DNA of 38,180 nt from Chitinophagales bacterium. GTDB lineage: Bacteria; Bacteroidota; Bacteroidia; Chitinophagales; UBA2359. Under the pieces are notes generated by a model that made no database searches, was not told the DNA's origin, and was given only the letters and a program-made list of their open reading frames with translations. The position numbers and the translations under genes are program-made. Shown piece after piece: positions 26,563-33,937 of this stretch. Position 1 is the first letter of the stretch. Each line of letters starts with the position of its first letter. The stretch is from positions 1-38,180 of the forward strand of contig JAHDEE010000041.1 of assembly GCA_020629005.1 (NCBI GenBank), written 5' to 3'.

Positions 26563-27340
26563 CCTTGATTTTCTGCCGCAAAGAACCCATAAACCACGAG
26601 TCTCTGGCCTGAATATGGTGATGGACAAAGGACTGAGCACGCGACAACTGGAGGATATGCTTTCCGTTGCAGCTGAGTATGTCGATGTGCTCAAGTTTGG
26701 CTTTGGCACCTCCATGATCTCTCCAAATATTAAAGAAAAGATCGCCCTGCTAAAGTTGGCCGACATCCCTTTCTATTTTGGTGGAACACTCTTTGAAGCC
26801 TTTGTGGTTCGAAATGAATTCGATCGGTACGTAGATCTGCTTCACAAATTTGAAGTGCCCTACGTGGAGGTTTCTGATGGCTCCCTGGAGATGCCTCATG
26901 AAGCTAAATGCAGGTATATATCTGAGCTCGCCGACAAGGGCTTCACCGTTTGGTCCGAGGTTGGGTCTAAAGATGCGGAGAAGATTCTGCCACCATACAT
27001 ATGGATTCAGTTGATGAAGGCTGAATTGCAAGCTGGTTCTTCTATGCTCATAGCGGAGTCGCGCGAATCTGGTACTGTAGGCATCTACAGGGGTACAGGC
27101 GAAGTACGCTCAGGTTTGGTAGAGGAAATTCTACATAGCGTACCCAGAGAAAAAATTCTGTGGGAAGCACCCCAAAAGCCTCAACAGGTCTGGTTTATCA
27201 AACTGCTCGACCAAAACGTAAATCTCGGCAACATCGCACCGAATGACATTATCCCACTGGAAACCCTGCGTCTTGGACTCCGTGGCGATACGTTCAGCGA
27301 GTTCCTTCCCGAAGGAATGGAAACCGTCTACATGGAATAG
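26552..27340 (+). CDS. comA: Phosphosulfolactate synthase
   Basis: A 262-aa TIM-barrel enzyme of the ComA/YitD family. Visible family blocks are KPRVSGLNMVMDKGLS, YVDVLKFGFGTSM (about 43-55), PFYFGGTLFEAF, VEVSDGSLEMP (about 104-114) and EVGSKDAEKILP. It joins sulfite to phosphoenolpyruvate to give phosphosulfolactate, the first step to sulfolactate (and to coenzyme M in archaea). In Bacteroidota the product may feed cysteate for sulfonolipids; that is inference, as no comB, comC or lipid gene is visible. It overlaps the TPR gene by 11 nt, and R200 copy B begins 20 nt after its stop. Confidence 0.93.
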   Translation: MNFDLDFLPQRTHKPRVSGLNMVMDKGLSTRQLEDMLSVAAEYVDVLKFGFGTSMISPNIKEKIALLKLADIPFYFGGTLFEAFVVRNEFDRYVDLLHKFEVPYVEVSDGSLEMPHEAKCRYISELADKGFTVWSEVGSKDAEKILPPYIWIQLMKAELQAGSSMLIAESRESGTVGIYRGTGEVRSGLVEEILHSVPREKILWEAPQKPQQVWFIKLLDQNVNLGNIAPNDIIPLETLRLGLRGDTFSEFLPEGMETVYME

Positions 27341-27360
27341 ACCTTGAACACATCATTTTT

Positions 27361-27566
27361 ATTTTTGGAGCGAAGCGCAATTCCTTCGCAGATACGGCTT
27401 GCCTGCTCTTCGCTATTATGAGCAGCGCATCAGCCTGTTCCTGCTCAGTGCATGCCGTCTCTCCGCAAGCTCCGAGCCCGTCATGCACTGGCAGTCACGC
27501 ACGGCTGCTACACCACTCATAGCCGCTGCGATCAGGGCTATTTTGAACTGTGCGTCCACCGCGCGC
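27361..27566 (+). repeat. R200 repeat, copy B
   Basis: It opens with TTTTTGGAGCGAAGCGC and closes CAGGGCTATTTTGAAC then GTCCACCGCGCG. The internal blocks CCTGTTCCTGCTCAG and TGCCGTCTCTCCGC are shared with copy C, and AGCTCCGAGCC corresponds to similar blocks in copies A and D. It lies 20 nt after the comA stop, on the same strand. Confidence 0.85.
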
Positions 27567-27649
27567 CTTTTCAAATTGCCTTTGTTCGGTCCCGAGTCAG
27601 CTAACTTGCACCACTTGCGTTGTTGTATCTATCTACCAATACTTGACTA

Positions 27650-27815
27650 CTAGTGCTACGTAAACAAAGTATGTGACACCTTTAAGGAGCTTATCTTTTT
27701 GTCAGCCTAGGCGCGAGGATGGAGCATAGCCTTAGCTACGTGACTGACGAGCAACGAAGGATGACAGAAATAGAAGCCCTTAAAGGTGTTGCGAATTTCG
27801 TTTGCGTAGCACTAG
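27650..27815 (+). repeat. PAL hairpin element, copy 2 (covarying structured repeat)
   Basis: A 166-nt imperfect palindrome. The outer arms (CTAGTGCTACGTAAAC... and its mirror ...GTTTGCGTAGCACTAG) are complementary over about 37 nt with mismatches, and the innermost arm ACACCTTTAAG is perfect. The inner 92-nt core at 27687-27778 matches copy 1 ungapped at 81/92 positions. It sits between comA with its R200 copy and the convergent epimerase gene, 30 nt from the epimerase stop. The strand is arbitrary. Confidence 0.85.
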
Positions 27816-27822
27816 TGCTGAG

Positions 27823-27843
27823 TACTTCGTTTGCATAGCACTA
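27823..27843 (+). repeat. Third copy of the PAL copy 2 arm-end sequence
   Basis: The 21-nt segment here (core GTTTGCATAGCACTA) repeats the right arm end at 27794-27814 (GTTTGCGTAGCACTA) in direct orientation and, inverted, the left arm end at 27651-27671. It ends one base before the epimerase stop codon. It suggests duplication at the element border or slippage. Confidence 0.7.
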
Positions 27844-27844
27844 A

Positions 27845-28846
27845 TTAAGATTTTCGCAATCGATCCATAATGTCTCGCTCTCTTTCCAGGCTTATTGCCC
27901 CATTCTTTGGGTCGGCTTCCTGCCATGCTAATTTCACTTGATAGAAATCCAGCAATCTGGCGGTGGTTTCGGCAACGCTGCTGAGTTTAAGTCCGAAGTC
28001 CTCCTTAATTCTCTGATTGTCCATCACCAGTACATCTTCGGATAGCCAAAGTGGAAGACTGGTCCATTCGTTTAGCTCTTCACGATCAAAACCGGCCTTG
28101 TCAATATTGACAAGTTGAGGCTTTCTACCTGACTGTTTCATAACTTCCTCAACAAAGGCGGACAATCCTACATTGTAACTATTGCCATTGTACACTTCAT
28201 GCTTATGATCGCTGTCGATGCTTCGAATTAGCATTGCTGCAAAGTCATCCACATCCGAATAGGAAACGAGATTTCTGCCTTCTTCAGGAATTAGCATAGC
28301 ATCCTGTGTAAGTACCCGGTGAAACCAATGATAAAGCCGGTTGGTATAGTCATAGGGTCCCACAATAAGGCCGGGTCTCAGAATGATCTTGTCCAGCCAA
28401 TTCTGAGACAGCAGAATACGGTCGCACTCAGCCTTTTTTTCGTTGTAGCTTTGGAGACTCTCTTCGGCGGCTTGTTCCGGACTACATTCAACCGTTATGC
28501 CATCCTCAGATATGGGCACTTCATTGGAACCGTCCAGGGCGTAGGAGCTGCCAGTCGAAACGAGCACATATCGCCCAACTTTACCCTTTATTTCTTCCAG
28601 TTGCTTTCTAAAGGGTAGGGGATAATAACAACAAATGTCCAGGATGCAGTCCCATTCCTGCTTGGCAATCAAGCCCATGTCATCGGTGAGGCGATCGCCT
28701 TTGATTCTCTTGATTTCCGGAAATAGCTCAGGATTGGAGCGGCCACGATTAAACATGGTTATATCGTACTTGCCATTTCGTATCAGCTGTTCCATCAGTC
28801 GTCTTCCTACAAACTGAGTTCCGCCGATTACCAGTACTTTTTTCAT
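27845..28846 (-). CDS. NAD-dependent epimerase/dehydratase (extended SDR family)
   Basis: A 333-aa protein. The N-terminal VLVIGGTQFVGRRL is the nucleotide-binding GxxGxxG loop and LVSTGSSYALDG the strand with the catalytic serine region. The usual YxxxK appears as YNEKK in SYNEKKAECDRIL, and LRPGLIVGPYDY follows. This pattern matches the large group of NAD-dependent epimerases related to plant CSP41 proteins. The substrate (nucleotide sugar or other) is not determinable. Its ATG overlaps the stop of a 40-aa upstream gene (ATGA), which implies coupled expression. It converges on the comA group, with PAL copy 2 between them. Confidence 0.88.
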   Translation of the reverse strand: MKKVLVIGGTQFVGRRLMEQLIRNGKYDITMFNRGRSNPELFPEIKRIKGDRLTDDMGLIAKQEWDCILDICCYYPLPFRKQLEEIKGKVGRYVLVSTGSSYALDGSNEVPISEDGITVECSPEQAAEESLQSYNEKKAECDRILLSQNWLDKIILRPGLIVGPYDYTNRLYHWFHRVLTQDAMLIPEEGRNLVSYSDVDDFAAMLIRSIDSDHKHEVYNGNSYNVGLSAFVEEVMKQSGRKPQLVNIDKAGFDREELNEWTSLPLWLSEDVLVMDNQRIKEDFGLKLSSVAETTARLLDFYQVKLAWQEADPKNGAISLERERDIMDRLRKS

Positions 28847-28965
28847 TTTGCGGTGTTTTGGTTATATGTGTTCGGGATTCGACGAATGGAATTGTTGTCC
28901 AGGTTTTCCAAGTAGTGAATTTCCTCGATGATATCCCGCATTGTTTGTGCCGCAAAACTAGCCAT
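28843..28965 (-). CDS. Small 40-aa protein coupled to the epimerase gene
   Basis: A 40-codon frame on the minus strand starts ATG at 28963-28965 and reads MASFAAQTMRDIIEEIHYLE and on to a polar tail (SIRRIPNTYNQN). It ends with TGA overlapping the epimerase ATG in the classic ATGA arrangement. The amphipathic helix (DIIEEIHYLENL) and the 4-nt overlap support a real gene. I do not recognise the family. It may be a small partner or a leader peptide that sets epimerase translation. Confidence 0.55.
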   Translation of the reverse strand: MASFAAQTMRDIIEEIHYLENLDNNSIRRIPNTYNQNTAK

Positions 28966-29382
28966 TTATAACATAGCTTTTGGCCAAGTTTCTAAGCAGT
29001 TTCCTCAATTGTCTTGGGGCAGAGACTTTGTCAGCATTTCCTTTTGATGGGAGAACTTATCGCAGAATCAATTAGGCTAAATGCGGAATAGGCTTTAAGG
29101 GATATTTTATATCTGTCGACTGATGATGCAAATTTAAAGTTGGCCTGAGATTGCTGAACCGCGGTGTAAGGAGAGATTTCGTTTTCTGTGGTCTTGCCCG
29201 CCCTCTGGTCATACATGCTGTATAATTGACTTGACAAACTAATCTGTTAAGTTCTTGAAGCCACTTGAACATCTAACAGTTAAGTTGTGAATGTATTCTT
29301 TAAGTTTATCTGTGTTTAGGATTCAAAAATGACGGGTGTCGTGTTACAATGCAGTGGTCTTCTCTGGTAGTTTTGGTTCGCT
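28966..29382. other. Non-coding stretch upstream of the small gene
   Basis: 417 bases without a convincing gene. Two overlapping minus-strand frames (29031-29237 and 29072-29272) are open, but they lack recognisable domains and clear starts. A hairpin-like inverted sequence CTGTTA...TAACAG with inner GTTC/GAAC lies near 29245-29280. This region likely holds the promoter of the small gene and epimerase, but no clear TAnnTTTG match was found. Confidence 0.4.
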
Positions 29383-29584
29383 TGCGCGGTGGGGCTTAGT
29401 GCCAGATAGCCCCGATGGTAGCGGAAATGGAGGTGCTGCACGAGGGACTGAGTGTGCCTGCAATGGGGGCTCGACCTTAGGAGAGACCACAGTGCAGGAT
29501 ACACGAAGCCCTCGGGCAGTGCCTCCATTGCAGCGGACAGCGGGTAGACCCTTAACGCGAAGGTATTACCCTTCGCTCCAAATC
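29383..29584 (-). repeat. R200 repeat, copy D (most diverged)
   Basis: Read leftward it opens ATTTGGAGCGAAGGG, contains ACCTTCGCG and GTCTCTCCTAAGGTCGAGCC, and closes ATCGGGGCTATCTGGCAC then CCCCACCGCGCA. The ends match copies A-C well and the middle only in patches. It starts 62 nt after the GT4 stop, on the same strand. Confidence 0.8.
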
Positions 29585-29646
29585 AAGACCCAATTTTTAA
29601 ACCATTTACTGATGTTGTTGATCCGCCGCTCTGTCCTTATTTGCGT

Positions 29647-30954
29647 TCAGTGGCCAAGTTGATCCAGGACTTTTGCCAATTCTTTGCTGGTGTTTCTGCG
29701 GCTGTACTTTTGATAATCCCGCGCCGGAAGTTGGAGCTTGCCTTGTTGGAACTGTTTAAATGAACGCTGCAAGAAATGCTTGATCTCTTCTTCTTGTTCG
29801 AAATCAAATACCTCGCCTGCTTTCATCTCGCTGATGATTTTGGCGGCATCCCCTTTGCTGTGGCCGATGCCAAGCACGGGCCTTTGGCAGGGTAGGTACT
29901 CATAAACCTTGATGGGAATTCTACCTTGCGAATTTGGAGCATCATTTACCAAAAGGAGTAGTAGCTGTGATTGCGCGGCGACTCGAATGGCCTCCGTATA
30001 AGGCATGTGGTCGATTTTTTGCAAATGCCGGGAAAGGCCAGCTTGCTCAATTGAAGCAAAGATGCTGTAGTCGGTTTTTCCCACAAAGCGAATTTGCAGT
30101 TGCTCGTTGAACTGTTTGTTTTCCTGACACAATTTGGCGAGTACTGTCCAGAGTGCTTTTGGGTTTCGATCTTTGGTCACGGTGCCGATATGTGCGATGC
30201 TGAATCGCTGGTCCAATGCGGTTCGATTGAATCCAAAATCCGCATCATCAAAGCCATTGGTGACCACTTCCACTTTGCTGCCACGAATTTCCGCGAGTTC
30301 TTCCGCCCAGGTCCAACTTACAGTGGTGACTGCATCTGCCGTTTGTAGAACCTGTTTCTCCAGTTGGTGGTGTTTGGCATCGGCCCTCTTGCTTAGCTTG
30401 AGTTGATTATAGAAGTCGATATTGGTCCAGGGGTCTCGGAAGTCCGCTACCCAGGGTATGCCGGTTTTGAGCTTGATAGCTTTGGCAATGAGATGCACGG
30501 TGTGTGGAGGGCCAGTGCTAAAGATGGCATCCACCGGCTGCTCTTCTAGATAGCGGAGCAGCGATTTCACAGCTGGGCCGACCCAAAATTTTCGAGCATC
30601 AGGAATAAATAGATTGCCTCTGACCCAGACTGCCAGACTCTGTAGCTTGCTGTTTTTCTTTTCCTCCTCTATGAAACCTGCCTGTACTTTTTCCTCTTTT
30701 TTGTAGCCAAGCAATTTTCGGTATGCATTATACGGTTCCCAGATTGGACAGTTGAGTACCTCAAGATCTTTGGGTACCTGAGCTACCAAAGACTGATCTT
30801 CCATAGGGTAGTGTGCATCTTTGGCAGTGAAAATGATGGGCTGCCAGCCAAAGTCGGGCAAATAATGAGCAAACTTGAGCGGGCGCTGTACACCTGCTCC
30901 TCCTGCCGGAGGCCAGTAATAGGAGATGATCAATAAACGTTTGCGCGGATTCAA
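29647..30954 (-). CDS. Family 4 (GT-B) glycosyltransferase
   Basis: A 435-aa GT-B protein. Its N-terminus LLIISYYWPPAGGAGVQRPL is the glycine-rich start of GT4 enzymes, followed by VWVADFRDPWTN-type sequence (WVADFRDPW) and the C-terminal donor-binding IKVYEYLPCQRPVLG with its conserved Glu. It likely transfers a sugar to a surface glycan or lipid. The only start giving a complete N-terminus is TTG (30952-30954), 3 nt after the pcm stop and in the same frame, so it depends on coupling with pcm. R200 copy D follows it. Confidence 0.88.
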   Translation of the reverse strand: MNPRKRLLIISYYWPPAGGAGVQRPLKFAHYLPDFGWQPIIFTAKDAHYPMEDQSLVAQVPKDLEVLNCPIWEPYNAYRKLLGYKKEEKVQAGFIEEEKKNSKLQSLAVWVRGNLFIPDARKFWVGPAVKSLLRYLEEQPVDAIFSTGPPHTVHLIAKAIKLKTGIPWVADFRDPWTNIDFYNQLKLSKRADAKHHQLEKQVLQTADAVTTVSWTWAEELAEIRGSKVEVVTNGFDDADFGFNRTALDQRFSIAHIGTVTKDRNPKALWTVLAKLCQENKQFNEQLQIRFVGKTDYSIFASIEQAGLSRHLQKIDHMPYTEAIRVAAQSQLLLLLVNDAPNSQGRIPIKVYEYLPCQRPVLGIGHSKGDAAKIISEMKAGEVFDFEQEEEIKHFLQRSFKQFQQGKLQLPARDYQKYSRRNTSKELAKVLDQLGH

Positions 30955-30957
30955 TGG

Positions 30958-31656
30958 CTATAATTTGGCTCTACCTTCGATGCCATCCTTGTACTTTTCT
31001 GTGAGACCAGGAAGCATGGGCACAAAGCGGAAGTTGCCCTTTTCTTGTACAACAGATTCTGTCTGGCTGACTTTCACTATGTACAACATTTTTTGTCTAC
31101 CCTCAGGCCCTACAGGGATGACCATGACTCCACCCACTTTCAGTTGTTTGACGAGTTCTTCTGGAATTTCTCTGGCCGCTGCAGTTACAATGATGCTATC
31201 GAAAGGGGCAAAATGAGGCCAGCCCTTGTATCCATCGCCGTAACAGCAAGTGATGTTATGGTAACCTAAAGTCTCGAAGGTTTCAAGGGCTCGTTCATGC
31301 AATCGTTTGATGCGTTCGATGCTATAAACCCTGGCTCCCAGCTCGGCAAGTACACAGGCCTGATAACCAGAACCTGTTCCAACTTCAAGAATCTTATGCC
31401 CTTTTTTAACTTCCAGCATTTGCGTTTGCAAGGCCACAGTTGTAGGCTGTGAGATTGTCTGGCTGTCACCAATTTGAAATGCCCTATCCTGATAGGCGTG
31501 GTTTTCGAAAGCATTGTCGAGGAAGATATGACGAGGGATATTGGACATTGCACTCAGAACCGCCTCATCCTTAATATTAGATTTGGTGCGGAGCTGCTCT
31601 ATCAGGTCTGCTCTCCAGCGCTTGTGTCGCATTTCATCTTTATACCGGGCTGCCAT
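30958..31656 (-). CDS. pcm: Protein-L-isoaspartate O-methyltransferase
   Basis: A 232-aa repair methyltransferase. The N-terminal substrate-binding part has SNIPRHIFLDNAFENHAYQD and IGDSQTISQPTTVALQTQML. Motif I is ILEVGTGSGYQACVLAEL and the C-terminal block PEELVKQLKVGGVMVIPVG. It methylates isoaspartate in aged proteins, using S-adenosylmethionine, so that they revert to aspartate. It precedes the GT4 gene by 3 nt. The ATG at 31654-31656 gives a slightly longer N-terminus than the alternative ATG eight codons in. Confidence 0.95.
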   Translation of the reverse strand: MAARYKDEMRHKRWRADLIEQLRTKSNIKDEAVLSAMSNIPRHIFLDNAFENHAYQDRAFQIGDSQTISQPTTVALQTQMLEVKKGHKILEVGTGSGYQACVLAELGARVYSIERIKRLHERALETFETLGYHNITCCYGDGYKGWPHFAPFDSIIVTAAAREIPEELVKQLKVGGVMVIPVGPEGRQKMLYIVKVSQTESVVQEKGNFRFVPMLPGLTEKYKDGIEGRAKL

Positions 31657-31712
31657 AGCTACTCAAGATAATGTATTGAGCTATAAATTCTATGCACTCA
31701 AGCATTAATCTG

Positions 31713-32402
31713 CTATTGTTTCACGGAATAACCGAAGCGATAATTGAACAGTATCGCGGGATATACAATTGTGCTGGTTTCCGGGTTGACTGAGGTAAAT
31801 CCGCTTCCAATCCGATCGACAGTTTCTGGTATACCTGGATAGCTTCTGGTCGTTACTTTAAAGCCGGCTGCAATGTAAGCGTCTGTACTCCATTTTTCGT
31901 TTATCATTCGCAGGCCACCGTATTTGACGAATAATCCAGAGGAAACAAATCGTCGACTGTAATCGGTTAAGCGCCAATAGCTTGACTCTTCATAAGGAAG
32001 CCAATCGCTTTTTGGTGCATCAGTCATCTTGAACATCAACATGGGCGCAACGTATTCCTGAGTGCCCTTTTTACTTTTGTTTTTAAAGTAGAATTTTAAT
32101 TCTGTACGAATTCTACCGCCCTGCATGGGTGCAAAATCATTGTTGCTAGAGCCCAGTACTGCCCAGACCGAAGTGTAGTAGTTGATGTAAGAGGCATTGA
32201 CTTCGAAGCTTAGTCGCTCCTTGAGCCTGGCCTCATAACCTAGTTCCAGGTGCGGAGTGACAGGATCAATAATGCCCAGTGGGCTGAACTTGAGAATGCC
32301 TTTTGGTCTTTCCGGCAATTCCTGCGCCTGACAGAAAGATGCGGAGACACAGATAATTGAAAGGATAAGGGCGAAAAGGTCAATGCGCGAGTAGTACATC
32401 AT
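31713..32402 (-). CDS. Exported outer-membrane-like beta-rich protein
   Basis: A 229-aa protein with a signal peptide (IDLFALILSIICVSASFCQAQ). The mature part alternates aromatic/polar beta strands (HLELGYEARLKERLSFEVNA, GGRIRTELKFYF, STDAYIAAGFKV) and ends YPAILFNYRFGYSV. That suits a small outer-membrane barrel resembling DUF3575-type proteins in this phylum. A function cannot be assigned. It stands alone on the leftward strand, 56 nt before pcm. Confidence 0.7.
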   Translation of the reverse strand: MMYYSRIDLFALILSIICVSASFCQAQELPERPKGILKFSPLGIIDPVTPHLELGYEARLKERLSFEVNASYINYYTSVWAVLGSSNNDFAPMQGGRIRTELKFYFKNKSKKGTQEYVAPMLMFKMTDAPKSDWLPYEESSYWRLTDYSRRFVSSGLFVKYGGLRMINEKWSTDAYIAAGFKVTTRSYPGIPETVDRIGSGFTSVNPETSTIVYPAILFNYRFGYSVKQ

Positions 32403-32475
32403 GTGCCAGGTAGCAAAGGTGAATTTGGAAAGAGAGAAGGAGGTTTCAATGGTATATGGCGGGATTATGGGCTTG

Positions 32476-33252
32476 TTACCCTGTCACCGGGATATGCGAA
32501 AGATACTGGGGCTCCTGCCCATCCAGATATTGGTATTGATACAGACCGTCTTGCCCAATAATCATTAACAAGCCGTTCCTGGGAATGACGTCGATGCTGT
32601 GCAAATCCTCCAGTTGCTGCAACATTTGTGGGTTATCCGGATCTTCTACATTCCAAATCGAAAACCCCAAATCTCCCTGGCAAAGGAACAAAGTGTTTCC
32701 GTCAATTCCGAGTCCATAGGGATTTTCTACCTGCGTTTCCTGTATGGTGAGCGGATTGCTTGAATCGCTCACATCTACCATAATCAAGGATTCGGCTACA
32801 AAACCTGTCTGACAGCTACCCGAGGCTCTAACGGTAACATAAGCAATATCGTCCTGCACGACTACGGGATCACATCCCGTAAAATGAGAAAAGAAAGAGG
32901 AACTTTCTGTGCTTGGTTGCGCAGGATTGGATAGATCATAGATATACATCCCGTTTCTCGCTCCCAGGTAGAGCTTTTCTTCATAGGGGAAAATGGTTTC
33001 TATGCCAGGTCCTACTTCCGTTTCATTGGTGAAATTGGGATCTGCATTATTACTGATATCATACGTTTTCAAGTTTTGCCTGTCAATGACATAGAGGTGA
33101 TCTCCGCTAATGGCGAACCGGGCTGTAGAGCCTGCAATACCAGTTCCGGAAGGGGAATAGCTGATGCTATCTTGCTCACAGCCGGCTAGCATTAGTATAA
33201 GTAAAGAAAAGAGGAGGATGCTGGCTTTATTGGAAAGGTGCATGTTGTTCAT
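32476..33252 (-). CDS. LVIVD-repeat lipoprotein, 258 aa
   Basis: An in-frame frame opens 13 codons earlier, but the ATG at 33250-33252 gives a proper lipoprotein signal (LLFSLLILMLAGC, cysteine at the lipobox). The mature part has LVIVD-type repeats such as HLYVIDRQNLKTYDISNNAD, KLYLGARNGMYIYDLSNPAQ and LFLCQGDLGFSIWNVEDPDN, each with a D-x-S-x-P-like end, and probably forms a small beta-propeller on the cell surface or in the periplasm. It follows the sister lipoprotein gene (33316) with a 63-nt gap. Function is not known. Confidence 0.8.
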   Translation of the reverse strand: MNNMHLSNKASILLFSLLILMLAGCEQDSISYSPSGTGIAGSTARFAISGDHLYVIDRQNLKTYDISNNADPNFTNETEVGPGIETIFPYEEKLYLGARNGMYIYDLSNPAQPSTESSSFFSHFTGCDPVVVQDDIAYVTVRASGSCQTGFVAESLIMVDVSDSSNPLTIQETQVENPYGLGIDGNTLFLCQGDLGFSIWNVEDPDNPQMLQQLEDLHSIDVIPRNGLLMIIGQDGLYQYQYLDGQEPQYLSHIPVTG

Positions 33253-33315
33253 TTTTGAGTAGCTAAGTATTCCGAGGATGATTTCTAGCAAGAAATTTTG
33301 GTTATGCTTGCAGGA

Positions 33316-33843
33316 CTAACGTCTGCATTCCGGATTTGTGAGTTGGGTCATTTCCCAGTCGAGCACGATGCCTCTTTCCGAGTCTACACACTCAAAATAA
33401 CCTTCATAGTCTGGTGGGAATACCACCAGTTCATCCGCATATGCATTTTCGATACGCTTGGTAAGCTGTGCATTTTCCGGGTTGCTTATATCCACAGCTA
33501 TCAAGTCAGGTCCATTGTCGGCGTAGAGAATGTTGTCCTTGATGGCTATGTCAAAATTTCGCGGAATATTGATAAAGGAAATTGCCTGCGGAGCAGCTGG
33601 ATCACTGTTGTCAAATACATGGACCCCTCTTCCCCGGTCGTTTATAAATAGCAGATTGCCCTTGGTATAAATCTTCCCTGCTTCCTGTATTGCGACTGGA
33701 CCGGTGGTGTTCAGGTTCCGGACCTCTTCGGCGCTTATGTAGACTGGTTTCATTCCAGCTACAATCAAATCCTGCTCCTTGTTTTCACAAGATAAAACAA
33801 GGCACATGCTTAGCAGAAGCAGACTGTTGATTATATTTCTCAT
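33316..33843 (-). CDS. LVIVD-repeat lipoprotein, 175 aa
   Basis: A signal peptide ending in the lipobox LVLSC, then about 150 residues with LVIVD-like units: LLFINDRGRGVHVFDNSDPA and ILYADNGPDLIAVDISNPEN. Only about three units are present, fewer than in a full propeller, so it may pair with its neighbour. The pair is transcribed leftward and is divergent from the BASS transporter gene, with a 94-nt shared control region. Confidence 0.8.
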   Translation of the reverse strand: MRNIINSLLLLSMCLVLSCENKEQDLIVAGMKPVYISAEEVRNLNTTGPVAIQEAGKIYTKGNLLFINDRGRGVHVFDNSDPAAPQAISFINIPRNFDIAIKDNILYADNGPDLIAVDISNPENAQLTKRIENAYADELVVFPPDYEGYFECVDSERGIVLDWEMTQLTNPECRR

Positions 33844-33937
33844 TGAGTGAATTTGCCGTAGAAAATTAATTACAACTCACAATACGAAATATCTGGCTTT
33901 CCTGTTGCCTTTAGTAAATTAATCCTTACATTTCACT

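Noticed and set aside
4561-29584. R200 copies as CRISPR or integron attC sites
   Set aside because: They are dispersed single copies about 200 bp long, not short regularly spaced repeats, and lack attC-type paired core sites and an integrase.
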